Positions 31,546 to 42,730 of a DNA stretch of 64,000 nt are shown piece by piece. Source of the stretch: Paraconiothyrium sp. Pb-2020 (lineage: Eukaryota; Ascomycota; Dothideomycetes; Pleosporales; Didymosphaeriaceae); contig JAJUBI010000002.1 in the NCBI GenBank assembly GCA_022419385.1, positions 4,464,001-4,528,000 on the forward strand. The letters are read 5' to 3'. Both the position numbers and the translations under genes were made by a program. Every line of letters begins with the position of its first letter. Positions within the stretch are counted from its first letter, which is position 1. Under the pieces are notes generated by a model. The model was not told the DNA's origin. It saw only the letters and a program-made list of their open reading frames with translations, and did not search any database.

Positions 31546-32228
31546 TGTTCCCCATCAAGGTATGGTTTAATGAGATGCGTAAGGGTACCGGAAAAGTCGG
31601 CAACGAAGATGCTTTCGGCGATAAATCCCACCACAGAAAGGTTCGGAGATAGCCTGTGACAGCTCGGTGAAACGCAATTGTGATACAGAAGTGGTAAAGA
31701 TGATAATCTTTCTTATTATGGTAGGCTCTGCGATGAGTTGAGGTGTGTTTGTTAGTGTGAGGTTGCCGGTGTTTGGCGTGTGGACCGCGGTGGAGCCAGT
31801 GCGGTAAGTGGACCGCGTATCACACAGACGTGGGGGAGGCCTGGCCCTGCTGTGGAATGACGCGCAAGGAATCAAGGCACGAAGCAGGCTGGATGCAGGC
31901 TCAGGAGGAGTGAGAGGCACGCGACAAAGAGATAGACAGCATGATGAACGCATAGCGTCGCGCCAGTCGTGGTTCCCTCCGTCCAGAGCGTACCTGCTAC
32001 GACTGGCGTGTGGCGCAGTGCTGTGGCGAGTGCGCAGGGCAACGAATCGCGAAAAGGCACGCACCTTCGTTTGCGAACGAGCTAACGTCATTCCAAGCCG
32101 CTAGCGCATCCGTGGATGAGGCGTGGGATCTGGTACAAGAGCACGCCGCGCCTTCGCTCGCCTTGTTTCGTCCTCACGTACAACTCTCTTGTACACCCAC
32201 GCCCGCCCGCGACCACGCACCATAATCG
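31546..32228. other. Intergenic before the exchanger gene
   Basis: An open frame at 31567-32091 (minus, 174 codons) is Arg/Ser/Thr-rich with no family and sits where the exchanger's promoter and leader should be; I treat it as chance. Confidence 0.5.
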
Positions 32229-34619
32229 ATGGGAGAATCTGACGAGCCCCCTTTATCGCGCAGTGTCAAGTCTACAGCGAAAGCTCTAGGCTTGGGACGC
32301 AGCAAGGACCCGTCTGTCCTCCCAACCGCCAACACCTCCCACAATGGTAGCACTCGCAGTGCCTCACACACTTCCCTCGCTGAGAAGCAGGGCCCGCCCA
32401 ACAACCACAACGGCAGCGATGATCCCAATGGCGGCGAGAAGTCGTCTGCCGCTGCGACACCTCATGCTGGATCCACGGCTAAGGGAGAGACATCTTCCGC
32501 CGTAGAACCAAAGCCGCCCATGCTTACGCGCATGCGGAACGGAATCAAACGATTTGGAACACATACAAAAGATGCCCTCCTCCACAGCTGGGTCAACACC
32601 CTGCTCATTTTCGTGCCCATTGGTATCGCCGTGCACGCCGCCGGTCTGGGTCCTGAGATAGTGTTTGCCATGAATGCCGTCGCCATCATTCCATTGGCTG
32701 GTCTTCTCGCGCACGCCACCGAGGCGGTCGCATCACGCGTCGGAGACACTTTGGGCGCGCTGCTGAACGTCTCGTTTGGTAACGCCGTAGAGCTCATCTT
32801 GTTCATCATCTTGCTCGCCGGCGATCAAATTGAGGTTGTACAGGCTGCGCTGCTAGGCTCCATCCTAGCCAATCTGCTACTTATCCTTGGCATGGCTTTC
32901 CTCTTGGGAGGCTTGCGATATCAAGAGCAGGTAAGCATTCTGGGCAATCTCAGGCTAATGCAACGCTAATGTACGCAGGTCTACAACAGCACCGTCACAC
33001 AGATGAGTGCATGCATGCTGAGTTTGGCTGTCATGAGTCTGTTGCTCCCGACAGCATTCCACGCTGCCTTCTCCAGCAATGCTATCGCCGACAAGGAGAC
33101 ACTCCAGGTCAGCCGCGGTACCAGTGTTGTTTTGTTGCTGGTCTACGTCCTGTACTTGATCTTTCAGCTTAAGAGCCACTCGTACATGTACGCTAGCACG
33201 CCTCAGCACATTATCGACGAGGAGTCGCACCCCGGTGTCATGGCCGGTGTCTTTGACTCATCTAGCTCCAGCTCGGACTCGAGCTCTAGTAGCAGTGACA
33301 CCGACAGCTCAGCTGGGTCGCATGTCACGGCAAAGTCTAAGATCAAGCGTGCTGTGCGCAGGATCCGCCGCAAGTCAAGCGCAAGTTCGAAGGAAACTCC
33401 GGACCTGCCATCAGTCATGTCTTCGCCATCTGTCGAACGCCATAATGACTACTTCAACTTGCAGCGCAATGGAACTACTGGTGAGGAGAACGTCACCCAC
33501 TCCAACAACATGTCCCGCCGCGGTTCACTCACTGCCATTGTCAGCGGTGATGAAGCTGATGTGGATGATTACGCACCGATTGCTCGTGACTTCGAAGCTG
33601 GCTCATCTGGCTCTCTCCCCACCACCAAGCGGGAGAAACGTAAGAAGAAGCACCACAAGAAGCACCACAAGCGTCGTCATGAGGACCCCGAAAAGACTGA
33701 AAATGTTGCAACACCGGCACCTCAGCCTGAAGCTGTGCCCAAGGTTGCCTTCGCTGAAGACGTGAAACAGGGTGAAGCCGCTGCTATCGCTGCAAAGCGA
33801 CCCACCTTCCGCCCGTCTTTGCTCTCCGAAAATGTCTTCCGCACTCCGCAGAACCCGGCTCCAGTCGGTGCTCCAGTTCCCAACCTACGTGTTGCGGCCG
33901 CTCGCACTCTTCGTCGCACCAAGTCCGAACCAGAGGACATCCGTCGACTGGATTCTCAGAATAGCGCCGTCTCACGCCCGACACCTGCTCGACTCATCTC
34001 TGGTGCTCCTTCGGTGCACGCTATCGAAGTCGAAGAGGAGGAAGTCCCTGAAATGTCTCGTACCGCCGCCATTATGATGCTTGTCATTAGTACTGCCTTG
34101 GTCGCTGTCTGCGCCGACTTTATGAGTGACGCCATCGAGCCCATGGTAGACAAGACAGGTGTTAGCCAAGCCTTCATTGGTCTTATCATCCTGCCCATCG
34201 TTGGCAATGCCGCCGAGCACGTTACTGCCGTCACCGTGGCCATGAAAAACAAGATGGATCTCTCCATTGGTGTCGCCGTTGGCTCGTCCATCCAGATCGC
34301 TATCTTCATCACGCCGTTCATCGTCATTCTCGGTTGGATAATGAACAAGCCAATGACTCTGTATTTCAACATCTTCGAGACTGTGGCGCTGTTTGTCACG
34401 GCTTTCGTGGTCAATTTTCTGGTTTTGGATGGACGGAGTAACTACCTAGAAGGCAGCTTGCTGATTGCGGCGTACGTTATTATCGCACTGGCTAGTTTCT
34501 TCTACCCTGATGGCTGCGATGCGTCGCAGATCGGTGGTAGCGCGGATACTTGCGGTGGAACTACGGATGCGGCTGTTGCGCATGCCGCGATGCTGGTGAA
34601 GAGGATGATCGGGATGTAG
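32229..34619 (+). CDS. Vacuolar-type Ca2+/H+ exchanger (CAX/VCX1 family) with a very large loop
   Basis: Exons 32229-32930 and 32979-34619 (48-nt GTAAGC..CAG intron) give 780 residues. After a disordered N-terminus of about 115 residues come the two halves of a CAX antiporter. The first alpha motif, GNAVELILFIILLA, is at 184; the second, GNAAEHVTAVTVAM, is at 643. They form the cation path across the vacuolar membrane. Between the halves (about 302-592) lies a hydrophilic insert of about 290 residues, far longer than the short acidic loop of yeast Vcx1. It contains a Ser/Asp run, several RRxS-like sites and a KKKHHKKHHKRRH patch at 456-468, and ends in an acidic EVEEEEV. This insert is probably cytosolic and regulatory. 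Confidence 0.93.
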
Positions 34620-35345
34620 ATCCCTGATCAATAGGTGGGAAAGAAGGGTCTACCTCCAGGTGAAGTGGTCTGGTAGCATCAACAAATTGAGGATGGAGTT
34701 GAGCATGGGCGAGCGAAAGCCTAGATGCTCCTCCCTTCATACGATCTCACATCGTTTTACGTCTGCATCTCCCAGACTTCGATCAAATTGAACTTGTTTT
34801 TCCCAACTAATAGGCCGTTGTCGCATGCTCCTCTGCGTTGCCGTGTGATCACATTTATTATACAGAAGACGATTCACCATGCTACCGCCTCAGTCCAATG
34901 CAGAAACTTTCACTCTGACGACAATGAACAAATACGTAGAGCCTGGCGTGCTGGCGCCTTGTCGCAATATCCAAAATAGGAAGCGTACATGACTCGCAAG
35001 TCTCCAACCCCAATCAGCATCATTCGGCCATGAGTCTCCGCAAAGCCCGACACCGCGGGACTACTTCGAGATTAATGCTCATGATCACTATAATCGACCG
35101 TCTTTCGTCCAGTTGACGCACGCGATCGATGACCCCCGGTGACATCATGCTATACGCGCCTCGAACCAGCCTAGCGCCGCACTTCCGTAGTCATGATGTA
35201 CGTGGTAATTCATGGTACACATAAATATACAATAGCTTAACGCGTACCCTGTAATCCATACCTGTACCTCACGCGTCTTCCTCAAACCATCCCCAACTAT
35301 TCTCCCAAGATCGCACCTATTTCTGAAATTATAACAACCGCAACA
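34620..35345. other. Intergenic, nothing recognised
   Basis: About 725 bases holding the exchanger's 3' UTR and the promoter of the small gene at 35346. Short frames only. Confidence 0.5.
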
Positions 35346-35768
35346 ATGCTCCGCATATCCTTCCTCCGCTCCACCCGCGCCATCAGGCCCGCGCCCACCC
35401 AATTCCGCACAATGGCTTCCAAAGGCCCTGTAGAAGAAGCTACACAGGCGGCTGGCGAGGCCAAGAACACAAACCCCAAGGTAGTTTACCCCCATCCCAC
35501 GCCCTTCACCCTCCTACACATCGGGTGAGGGTTTGAATTAATGCTAACCATTTGGCAGGACCCCTCAGTCATCTCCTCCGGCGGCGCAGTAGGCAAGCAG
35601 TTCAACCCCGACGGAGCTGTCGGACAGGTCGGCGAGAAGATCGGTGGACCCTTCTCCAAGGACGGTGCTATTGGAAGCCAATTCGATGCGAGCAAGGATG
35701 GCATCGCAGGGCAGGTTGAGAAGGCGGTGGATGGGCCGTCAAGGCCGGCGACGGAGAAGAAGAACTAG
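35346..35768 (+). CDS. Small conserved hypothetical protein with mitochondrial-type leader
   Basis: Exons 35346-35480 and 35559-35768, with a 78-nt GTAGTT..CAG intron (GCTAAC branch site), give 114 residues. The leader MLRISFLRSTRAIRPAPT is basic, hydrophobic and acid-free, as for a mitochondrial presequence. The rest repeats Gly/Asp motifs (SSGGAVGKQFNPDGAVG, FSKDGAIGSQFDASKDGIAG). Similar short proteins recur in ascomycete genomes without known function. An internal ATG follows the leader (MASKGPVEE), so a cytosolic form could arise. Confidence 0.7.
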
Positions 35769-35899
35769 AGTGGGATGCAGCAAAAGCTCTGAATGATCAC
35801 AGGAGGATCAATGTAACAATATGACGACTTCATTGCATGAAATATCATTGGCTACTACGACTGGTCCTCATCTGTAGGACCGAATCCAGCTCAAATCTT

Positions 35900-36708
35900 T
35901 CAGCAGGCTGTCTGACTGTTACCCGTGCCGTTCGTGTACGCGCCTCCAGCGTCGCCCAGGCACTCCGCGACAGTAACCAATTTGAGGTTATTCGTCTTCG
36001 CCCAGTTAATTAGCCATGGCGTCAGCGTCTCGACCGTTCCCTGGTACGTCTCGTGCATCAGCGGAATATGCCCATTTCCGCTTGCCCCTGCAGCCTGGAA
36101 CTTCGCCTCGCTCTGCGCAGGTGTCTTGCCGTTCCAGTCCTCTGCATCCACATCGTCGGTGATGACGCGGTACCCGAGCGTCTTCATCGTCGAGAGCACG
36201 CTGCCGGAAGTCTCGAGGTAGGGCGGGCGCATGTAGGTAGGCTTCACGCCAATGATATTTACGAGCGCGGTTTCAAGCTTGGTCATCTCGGTGGTGAGGG
36301 CAGAGGCGGAGAGAGAGCCAATATGTGGGTGTGTCCAGGTGTGTGAGGCGATTTGGTGACCGGCTTTGTAGGCGTTTTGAAGGGCAGTTTTTTGGTTGTA
36401 AATGCAGCCTGGTGGTACTTAGTTTTGCTTGGTCCTATAGAAGTAGTAGAAAGGATCATACCGTAAAGCGTGCCGGTGACGAAGAAAGTACCCTTGGCGC
36501 CACCATTCGAGAGAATGTCGGCGAGCTTCTGCGTGTATTGGTATGGACCGTCATCGTAGGCGAGAGCTATCTGTCCAGCAGAGCTGCACTTGGTTATGAC
36601 CTGGCCTGCTGCTGGGCCTGCGGCTTGGATTGCCTGAATGGGATTCAGAAGCGGCACTGCGCTGGTGGCCACGGCCAGGGAGGCAACAAGGAGCGTTGTG
36701 AAACCCAT
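35900..36708 (-). CDS. Secreted chitin deacetylase (polysaccharide deacetylase, CE4)
   Basis: Exons 36708-36462 and 36408-35900, with a 53-nt GTATGA..CAG intron, give 251 residues. A signal peptide covers about 1-17. All five CE4 (NodB) motifs are readable: YDDGP at 51-55 with the catalytic base Asp, the metal-binding HTWTH at 105-109, RPPY at 143-146, DVDAEDW near 168-174, and IPLMH ending at the catalytic His 201. The enzyme removes acetyl groups from chitin in the wall, a step also used by plant pathogens to avoid host chitin sensing. There is no chitin-binding domain and no GPI signal. A TATAAAA box stands about 70 bases upstream. Confidence 0.92.
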
Positions 36709-36773
36709 ATTGACGATTGTTCGAGACGCTGAAAGCAAGTTAGGCTTCTATCATGTCGGACCCGGCTTGAAGG

Positions 36774-36780
36774 TTTTATA
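36774..36780 (-). promoter_or_regulatory. TATA box of the chitin deacetylase gene
   Basis: GGATATAAAACC on the minus strand, about 70 bases before the ATG. A consensus TATA at the expected distance. Confidence 0.6.
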
Positions 36781-37406
36781 TCCAGTGAGCGACTGGGATT
36801 GTGCACCCATGGTCGTCGATATTAGCTTGGGGCTCTCTTGGCTCTTTCCTGGTAATGAGCCCAGACTTTCCGGGATATCGTGCGGCTAACACTTCAATTC
36901 AGACGCAGACCTGGTAGCGTGCGGCGAACGGACGATAGGACTACGGTCCGTATGCTAATCTTGGGCAAGCCGAGAGTGCACGTGGACAAGCCTTGCCGTT
37001 ACGAGCCTAGAATGTCGGCTTCGTGGCGTAAGATTCTACCTCGTAGAGGCACTCATGTTCGTTTTGCCCTTCATCCGGCGAATTTGACGTGTAACTAACG
37101 TCGGCTTCATATCGGTGTCGTCACGCTTCCGCCGGTTAAATATGGCAACGGCCAGGGGCTTCTCCACGTGAGATCAGCCTCGGGACGGCGAGACGCGCTT
37201 CCCCACAGCTGATCATGAGGCTTTGACTTGGCGCGCTAATTGATCCGCCGGGCTTGTTTCTCAAGGTGATGATTCCAGGCTTCGTACAATAGCGAGGTGT
37301 GAGTCAAGTCCAGAATCAGCGACTGTGGATGTTATCCGCAACCTGGGCAATATCCGTCGCAAGCCAGAGAATTGTTTGCTTGGTCTAGGTTCCAGTGTGT
37401 GTTGAA
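36781..37406. other. Intergenic, nothing recognised
   Basis: Upstream region of the deacetylase and 3' region of the Zn2Cys6 gene. No credible frame. Confidence 0.5.
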
Positions 37407-39085
37407 TCAAGTGACAAAGACTGGGGATTGGCTCGAAGCTAGCTCCGATGTTTTAGGGAGTTCAATCGGAAGCTGGAATGGGGCAGGGTCAACCATCGTC
37501 TTCTTTTCGCCGACATTGATGAGCTCAATCACCTTGTAGTTGGAGTCTGTCATCGTTGTCTGCTCTTGTACCAAAGGAGCTATTCTCTGGATGCTGCGAC
37601 TTCGATAGGATGATGCTTTTTGTTCGGGCAGCTCTTCGGGCTCATCCCACGCGCCCACGGCGAAGACGCCATTGGCTGAGGCCTTGACTACACGCGATAG
37701 TCTTCTTCCAGCAGGCGAGTTGAAGCCACCAAGTGTCTCCCAAGCGACTTTCGTAGCTACGAAACCGATAGTATTCGACTCGCCGCTACCTTCGCGCTTA
37801 TCATATGCTTTCAGTTCCAAGCATCTAATTATGCGCAGCGAGGCCGCCATCTGAAGAGACTGAAGCGAAAGGCTCTCTGCTGAGGGACTATGAGCGCTCA
37901 AGATGCGTGTAATGCAAATGAGCGCTGCGTTGTAGAGCATATATGTTGTTGCCGATGCATGGTTCGCGATGGTAGGATCTTTAAAGCCTGGAATTACTTC
38001 TTCGTTCAGCATGCTTGCGTTATATTGGGCCCAGCGCAGGTAGAGACCATCCATCTGGTCCAGATATGTATGAGCGCGAGCCACCGTTCGACAAGGGTCC
38101 TCTCCGGCAGCTTCTTTCACGGATGATGCCTGCCTTAGAACAGTGCAGTCCGCCATGATAAGCAGGATCTCATGTCTAATGAGGGATCCTTCATCGGACT
38201 GGAGTGGTGGGACGGACCTCCACTCATCCGTTGCCCATATCGAAGATCTCCGCTGTACCAATGCTCCAACTATGCAGAGAATTCGAACGCCACTAAGCAT
38301 CGCTGGGTCCGCTCCCAGCGAAGACGTAGGAGGACCACGCGCACTGAGTATCGCTTCGATACCTTGAACATGTTTGAAAAAATTGTTTGGACCGGTGGGA
38401 ACGAAGATCTCGAGAATCATGCATGTGACCGCGGCCATGATCGTCTCGTTAGTAGTCTGTAACTCTGGGCGCGCCAAGTGCGCGTTGAGCTGTCCCAGAA
38501 CTTTTCCATAGGTTTTGTAGCCGCGATTGGTGATAGCTCTTTGACGATGCTGGTTACCATAGAAAGCTGCAGACAGGCTAAGGATCGCATTGCGGAGCAG
38601 ATCAAGGCCAGGCTCCAGGACATCGCCGCTCAATCCCACACGTTGAACGAGATCGCAAGCCACTTCAACGCAGCCACCTCTCATCAGATGCTTGCGTGTA
38701 TAAGAGACACATATGTCGTCTTCGAAAGCCACAAAAGAGAGTTCCCCTGGTATCGAGTGATGTAGATGGACAGCAAGAGGCAGATTGTTGTGATGGCTGA
38801 TCCAGGTAGAGTCCTTCGGGCCGTCGCATACCAAGTTCCGCTTTTTACAGCGGTCACAAATCGGACGGTTCTCATCTGGTCTTCGTCAATGCGGATTCGT
38901 TCCCAACTTGAAATGTCCTCGGGTCTATTCGAACAATGGTGACTGCAAGTGCATCCAGGATGGCAGCTTCGCTTGGCATTGCAGATGCTGCAACCATCCA
39001 GGATGTAAATTAGAGACATACCGCACTTAACGCGTCGTTGCCGACAATTGGAACAACCCTTAGAGCGCCCTGCTCTGCTTACCAT
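37407..39085 (-). CDS. Zn2Cys6 fungal transcription factor
   Basis: Exon 1, 39085-39022, and exon 2, 38875-37407, joined by a 146-nt GTATGT..CAG intron, give 510 residues. Splicing assembles a perfect binuclear zinc cluster at 11-38 (CSNCRQRRVKC, then DENRPICDRCKKRNLVC; Cys 11, 14, 21, 28, 31, 38) right at the N-terminus. The rest is the helical fungal-specific regulatory region, with no leucine-zipper linker visible. The six-residue spacing and C-terminal style suit an activator of a peripheral pathway. The next gene upstream on the same strand is the AstC-like terpene cyclase, making a local regulator-enzyme pair plausible. Confidence 0.92.
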
Positions 39086-39806
39086 GACGGTATCGGGTGT
39101 AATCTATGGGTGGGATGGGAAGTCGGTCTGCAAGAAATACGCGATTTAGAAATGCTTGAGCAATTGCACCTGGACATTTGGAAGCCTTGGCTAGTGGAGC
39201 CTTTAGCTGACATGTAAGCATATGAGTAGACGCGGCTCGGGGGCTGTGAACATGAAGGTTGGAACGAATGTCTCGGTAGTCGAAAATGCCGACATGGTCC
39301 GTGCCCTCCTGGCACCTCAAACTCACCGCTGTTCTTCGTCCTCATCCGTGTCATACAGATCACGTCCTACGTCCTACCGGAAACGCGATTCCCATGTGGA
39401 AATGCTTGCGATTGTTCTTGGCCGAGTAGTCCAGTTTGCATCACTCCCTACCTGAGGAAGTGCGAATTATTGATACTATGAAACGCAGTGTCTACAGTGC
39501 GTCGAATACCTTATCTAGCACTGTACGCCCAATACGAACGCCTGAGAAATATATACAAATATACGCCTTCCAACGTATTCACTCCATGTGCACCTTCCAC
39601 TGAACCCGATCGCTCCTACGTCGGGTCGCGAAGTGTCTGCAATCCAATTGTCCCTGCGACAAGCTATTGCTCCCAAACGCCAACAAATAACAGAAACATC
39701 CGATGGTAAGACAAGTGTCGTGCCGAGGCGTTTATGAAAATGCCTCAAGTATATCTTTGAAAAGCGGCGGTTCGTTCGCACGCTCGCATCGATCCTGCCG
39801 TTCCCC
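39086..39806. other. Intergenic between regulator and terpene cyclase
   Basis: 720 bases; this would be the regulator's promoter and the cyclase's 3' UTR. Overlapping short minus-strand frames carry no family signal. Confidence 0.5.
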
Positions 39807-41159
39807 CTACGGCTGTCCAAAACTAAGCTGCTGACCCGAGGCACCAGCAATAAACCTATTGTGGTGGCCGTGGTGGTCATAGTGCCGGTGAGGGTGCTCG
39901 TTGAGCTCAAGGTGTGCAACATTCATTATTTGTCCCGACATCATGGCTTCTGTGCCCAGAGCCTTGACCGCGTAAGCTGTAGTGACGCCACGGCTGCCAA
40001 TACGAAGCTTCGAGCGTCCGTACCGACAGACCCACCCAAGAGGCCAACCCCCATCATCGCATTGGAGGGCAGAGAGGCGCGAGATGTCCTGATCGATGCC
40101 TTTCGGGCGGAGTCCAAGTGACTGACAGGCTAGGATGCGCAAGGTGATGGCGAGAGAATCGACTTCTGGAACGTATGCTTCATACTTCTCGCCTTTGGCC
40201 TGACTAGCTTCAGCAAGATCGAGCTCCGCTTGGGTGACTTCGAACTCGTAAACACCCATGCGGCTGGCAAGAGCTTTGGCGAGTGGCACGCGTAAGGCTT
40301 GGATTTCTGGGGCATATGGGTGAGCGGCGACGAGCTGCGACACGAAGAAAAAGAAGACTTCGGGTGTGCAGTAATGCCGCGTGCCGGACATATACGTTCC
40401 GGAAGTCAGACCTTTGCTAACGTATGCGAGTGATTCTTGAATGTCGGCACTACGATCGTACTTGTAGAACACGCGGACGACGTTGGTGAGCACGCAAATA
40501 TCGACACGCGGGCGTTCTGGGTCCCAGTATGTCTGCACCAGGCCATCGCCATTGCGATTTGCAAGCATACTGTCAAGGAGATCGTCGACGCCGACGGTCG
40601 GTGTGAACGCAAGCAGCGCGTAAGAAGTGGAATCGACGTCTGGTGGAAATGTCTTGGTCGTGCCGACAGGCTTGTCGAGGAAGTAGTTCCACTTCTTCGC
40701 TACGTTCATGGTGTTGCGAACCTCGTGGTTCGTCTCAAGATTCTTGTCCGGATGAAGGTGTAGAAGCGATATGTCATTTGTGACTTCCATGATAAGGAAC
40801 TGTGAGAAGGTGTCTTCGAAAGTCAAAGAGCCTTCGATCTGGTTAAATAGACGGCGTGCGTTTCCCTGCAGCCAGGCTCTGCCTTGCTGCACTTGCGAGC
40901 CAAGGTCTATGGCCTGAGGGGAGACACCAAAATTTGAGAACGCATTCTTGTAGAAGAGCGTCTCAAGCTTGCGCTCATGCTCGGACGGAAGGCAGAGTGA
41001 AGCAGTGATGCGCTGCACGGCTTCGTGCTCATCGATCTCGCCATGCTCAAGGGCCTCCCATTCCTTGCATGTGATGATGTGATGAAGCGTTTCCTCGGGA
41101 AGAGTGGCGAGGCCCGCCGTTATGTAGTAGATCCAGTTACTACTCAAGGCCTGGATCAT
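39807..41159 (-). CDS. AstC-like class II terpene cyclase with an eroded HAD domain
   Basis: A single exon of 450 residues from MIQALSSNW; the frame is also open to an ATG at 41315, but homologues begin close to the first. Residues 15-60 match the cap start of the HAD-like half of AstC-type drimanyl-diphosphate synthases (LPEETLHHII, EWEALEHGEIDE). HAD motif I (DxD) is absent where expected, and the HAD core appears missing between about 65 and 90. The cyclase half is complete: the class II acid motif DVDSTS at 174-179, which protonates the prenyl diphosphate, then YWDPERPRVDICVLTNVVR, TRHYCTPEVFFFF and CDDGGWPLGW with CRYGRSKLRIGSRGVTTAYA. A cyclic terpene diphosphate is the likely product, released by another phosphatase. 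Confidence 0.75.
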   Translation of the reverse strand: MIQALSSNWIYYITAGLATLPEETLHHIITCKEWEALEHGEIDEHEAVQRITASLCLPSEHERKLETLFYKNAFSNFGVSPQAIDLGSQVQQGRAWLQGNARRLFNQIEGSLTFEDTFSQFLIMEVTNDISLLHLHPDKNLETNHEVRNTMNVAKKWNYFLDKPVGTTKTFPPDVDSTSYALLAFTPTVGVDDLLDSMLANRNGDGLVQTYWDPERPRVDICVLTNVVRVFYKYDRSADIQESLAYVSKGLTSGTYMSGTRHYCTPEVFFFFVSQLVAAHPYAPEIQALRVPLAKALASRMGVYEFEVTQAELDLAEASQAKGEKYEAYVPEVDSLAITLRILACQSLGLRPKGIDQDISRLSALQCDDGGWPLGWVCRYGRSKLRIGSRGVTTAYAVKALGTEAMMSGQIMNVAHLELNEHPHRHYDHHGHHNRFIAGASGQQLSFGQP

Positions 41160-42730
41160 GTTGCAAGGCGGTCTTGCTATGATTTCTTCTTTGCCTGTAT
41201 GATGAGTTGGTAATCGTGTCTTGGTAGCACAGTATGGAAACAAGTGGATTCTCAGAAAAGTTCTCAGGGCTTCACAGGGTAAGGAGAGGGAGGTAGCAGT
41301 GCTGACCGCCGTCATTCAGGTTGGGAAACCCTAAAGGAGTCTCTGTGGACCAGTGCTTGATTAGAGTGATATAGCTTTACGTACCTGATATGCTATCACG
41401 ACAGGTTGAACAAGACTCGAAGAGTGGTCGTTTGGGGAAGGTGGTCGTAGTTTAAAATGTTTCGAGTTCAGATGGGTGGTGACCCTTCAAATACAGGCCG
41501 ACCGCCGCAGCCCTCACGTCCCTCGAGTCCTCCTAGTCCTACTAAAAGTAGCCGCAACGTCATACTGGGTTTAGTTAATTCACAATGGGACGCTTTGGCC
41601 CGGGCCAAGGATGGTGATGTGTGGCGCAGAAAGGTAGTGAAATCCACCCTCGATGATCTTTCACCTGCTGATGGTTGAGATCATGTCATACCAGGCATCG
41701 ATCACCAGGAGAGAGACCAGGCTCGTATAGCTAGAGCCGAAGGAAACTTTACTTTCTATCGAGTGCGTGTCTATGATAGGTGCAGAGGGCGAACGTTGTG
41801 ATAAGGCAACAGTTACGACTGGCCTCAGTGAAGGGCTCAACACCAACGCACTACACATCTACCACCTGTTCAGAGGATCCGATACTATTGCTCACCTTGG
41901 CGTAACCGAACGACCCGGATCGTTCGCTCAGCCTTAAGCATGGGGGCTCAGGGACGCAGGCTCCAAAGCAGCCCTACCGGTGATGCTAAACAGGCATGGT
42001 TAATTCTACACGCGGAGCCCTCCGAGTGGCTTTGCGAAGCCATATTTTCTTGTGACCTGAACACTTTTCTCTCATTTGACGAATAACCGGCCATGTTGCG
42101 CTTGGGACGGAAACCTTACGCCCTATCCTGGCTATGTAAGTGTTCGCCTGAGCTAACGGCATGCCAGCTGAGGTAATACGTAGCGGCCTCTACATCCTCA
42201 AAACTCAGCTCTTTGCCTTCTAACTGACTCGTGGAAATCAGGTGGACAAGTTAACCATTCTCGCAATGGGGCTGCCGAATGACTCCATCAGTTTGGTCGC
42301 AGAATTGGGGCGCGGGGCCATCTGCCTTCGATGGTTCGCCCCGAGGCTGACCTAGGCAACGACTTCACCCGTGGCGATGTAAATATGGATGCGCATTCGC
42401 GCTACAGTGGATATGGTGAATTCTACTGTAAAAAGAGGTGGGTTTCCAGACCGCGACTTGAATGACTCCCCACGCGCTACACCTATGCCGAGGGTAAGCT
42501 GATGCGAACGTCCGGGAATATCTCCATCCCACGACAGCACCAACAGCTGACGCTTGATGATGCGCAGCACCACGTGTTCTGCAGAGCCTTGTACTAATTT
42601 CCTAAGCAGCGAATAAAACGGGCAAATCACCACCTCCATCGAAAATACACAAGTCGAGCCGACAGCTCGCGTGAAATTTACTACATTTGTTCTAATGTCT
42701 ACAAACTTCCACGCTACAACACCGAACTTC
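41160..42730. other. Intergenic, with a small ORF at 41457
   Basis: Upstream of the cyclase the minus strand shows an intron-like GTACGT..TTTAG near 41385-41330, perhaps in the leader. The region beyond 41.9 kb has no credible gene; the frame at 42352-42753 overlaps the 3' end of the beta-helix gene and is chance. Confidence 0.45.
41457..41678 (+). CDS. Small hypothetical ORF, divergent from the terpene cyclase
   Basis: An ATG-started 73-codon frame with a Ser/Pro-rich start (SRPSSPPSPTKSSR) and a helical end (NSQWDALARAKDGDVWRRKV). The composition looks coding and there is a clean TGA. No family is recognised. It could be a small gene or a remnant. Confidence 0.3.
   Translation: MFRVQMGGDPSNTGRPPQPSRPSSPPSPTKSSRNVILGLVNSQWDALARAKDGDVWRRKVVKSTLDDLSPADG

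Noticed and set aside
31567..32091. 174-codon minus-strand frame
   Set aside because: Lies in the promoter and leader of the Ca2+/H+ exchanger, Arg/Ser/Thr-rich, no family.
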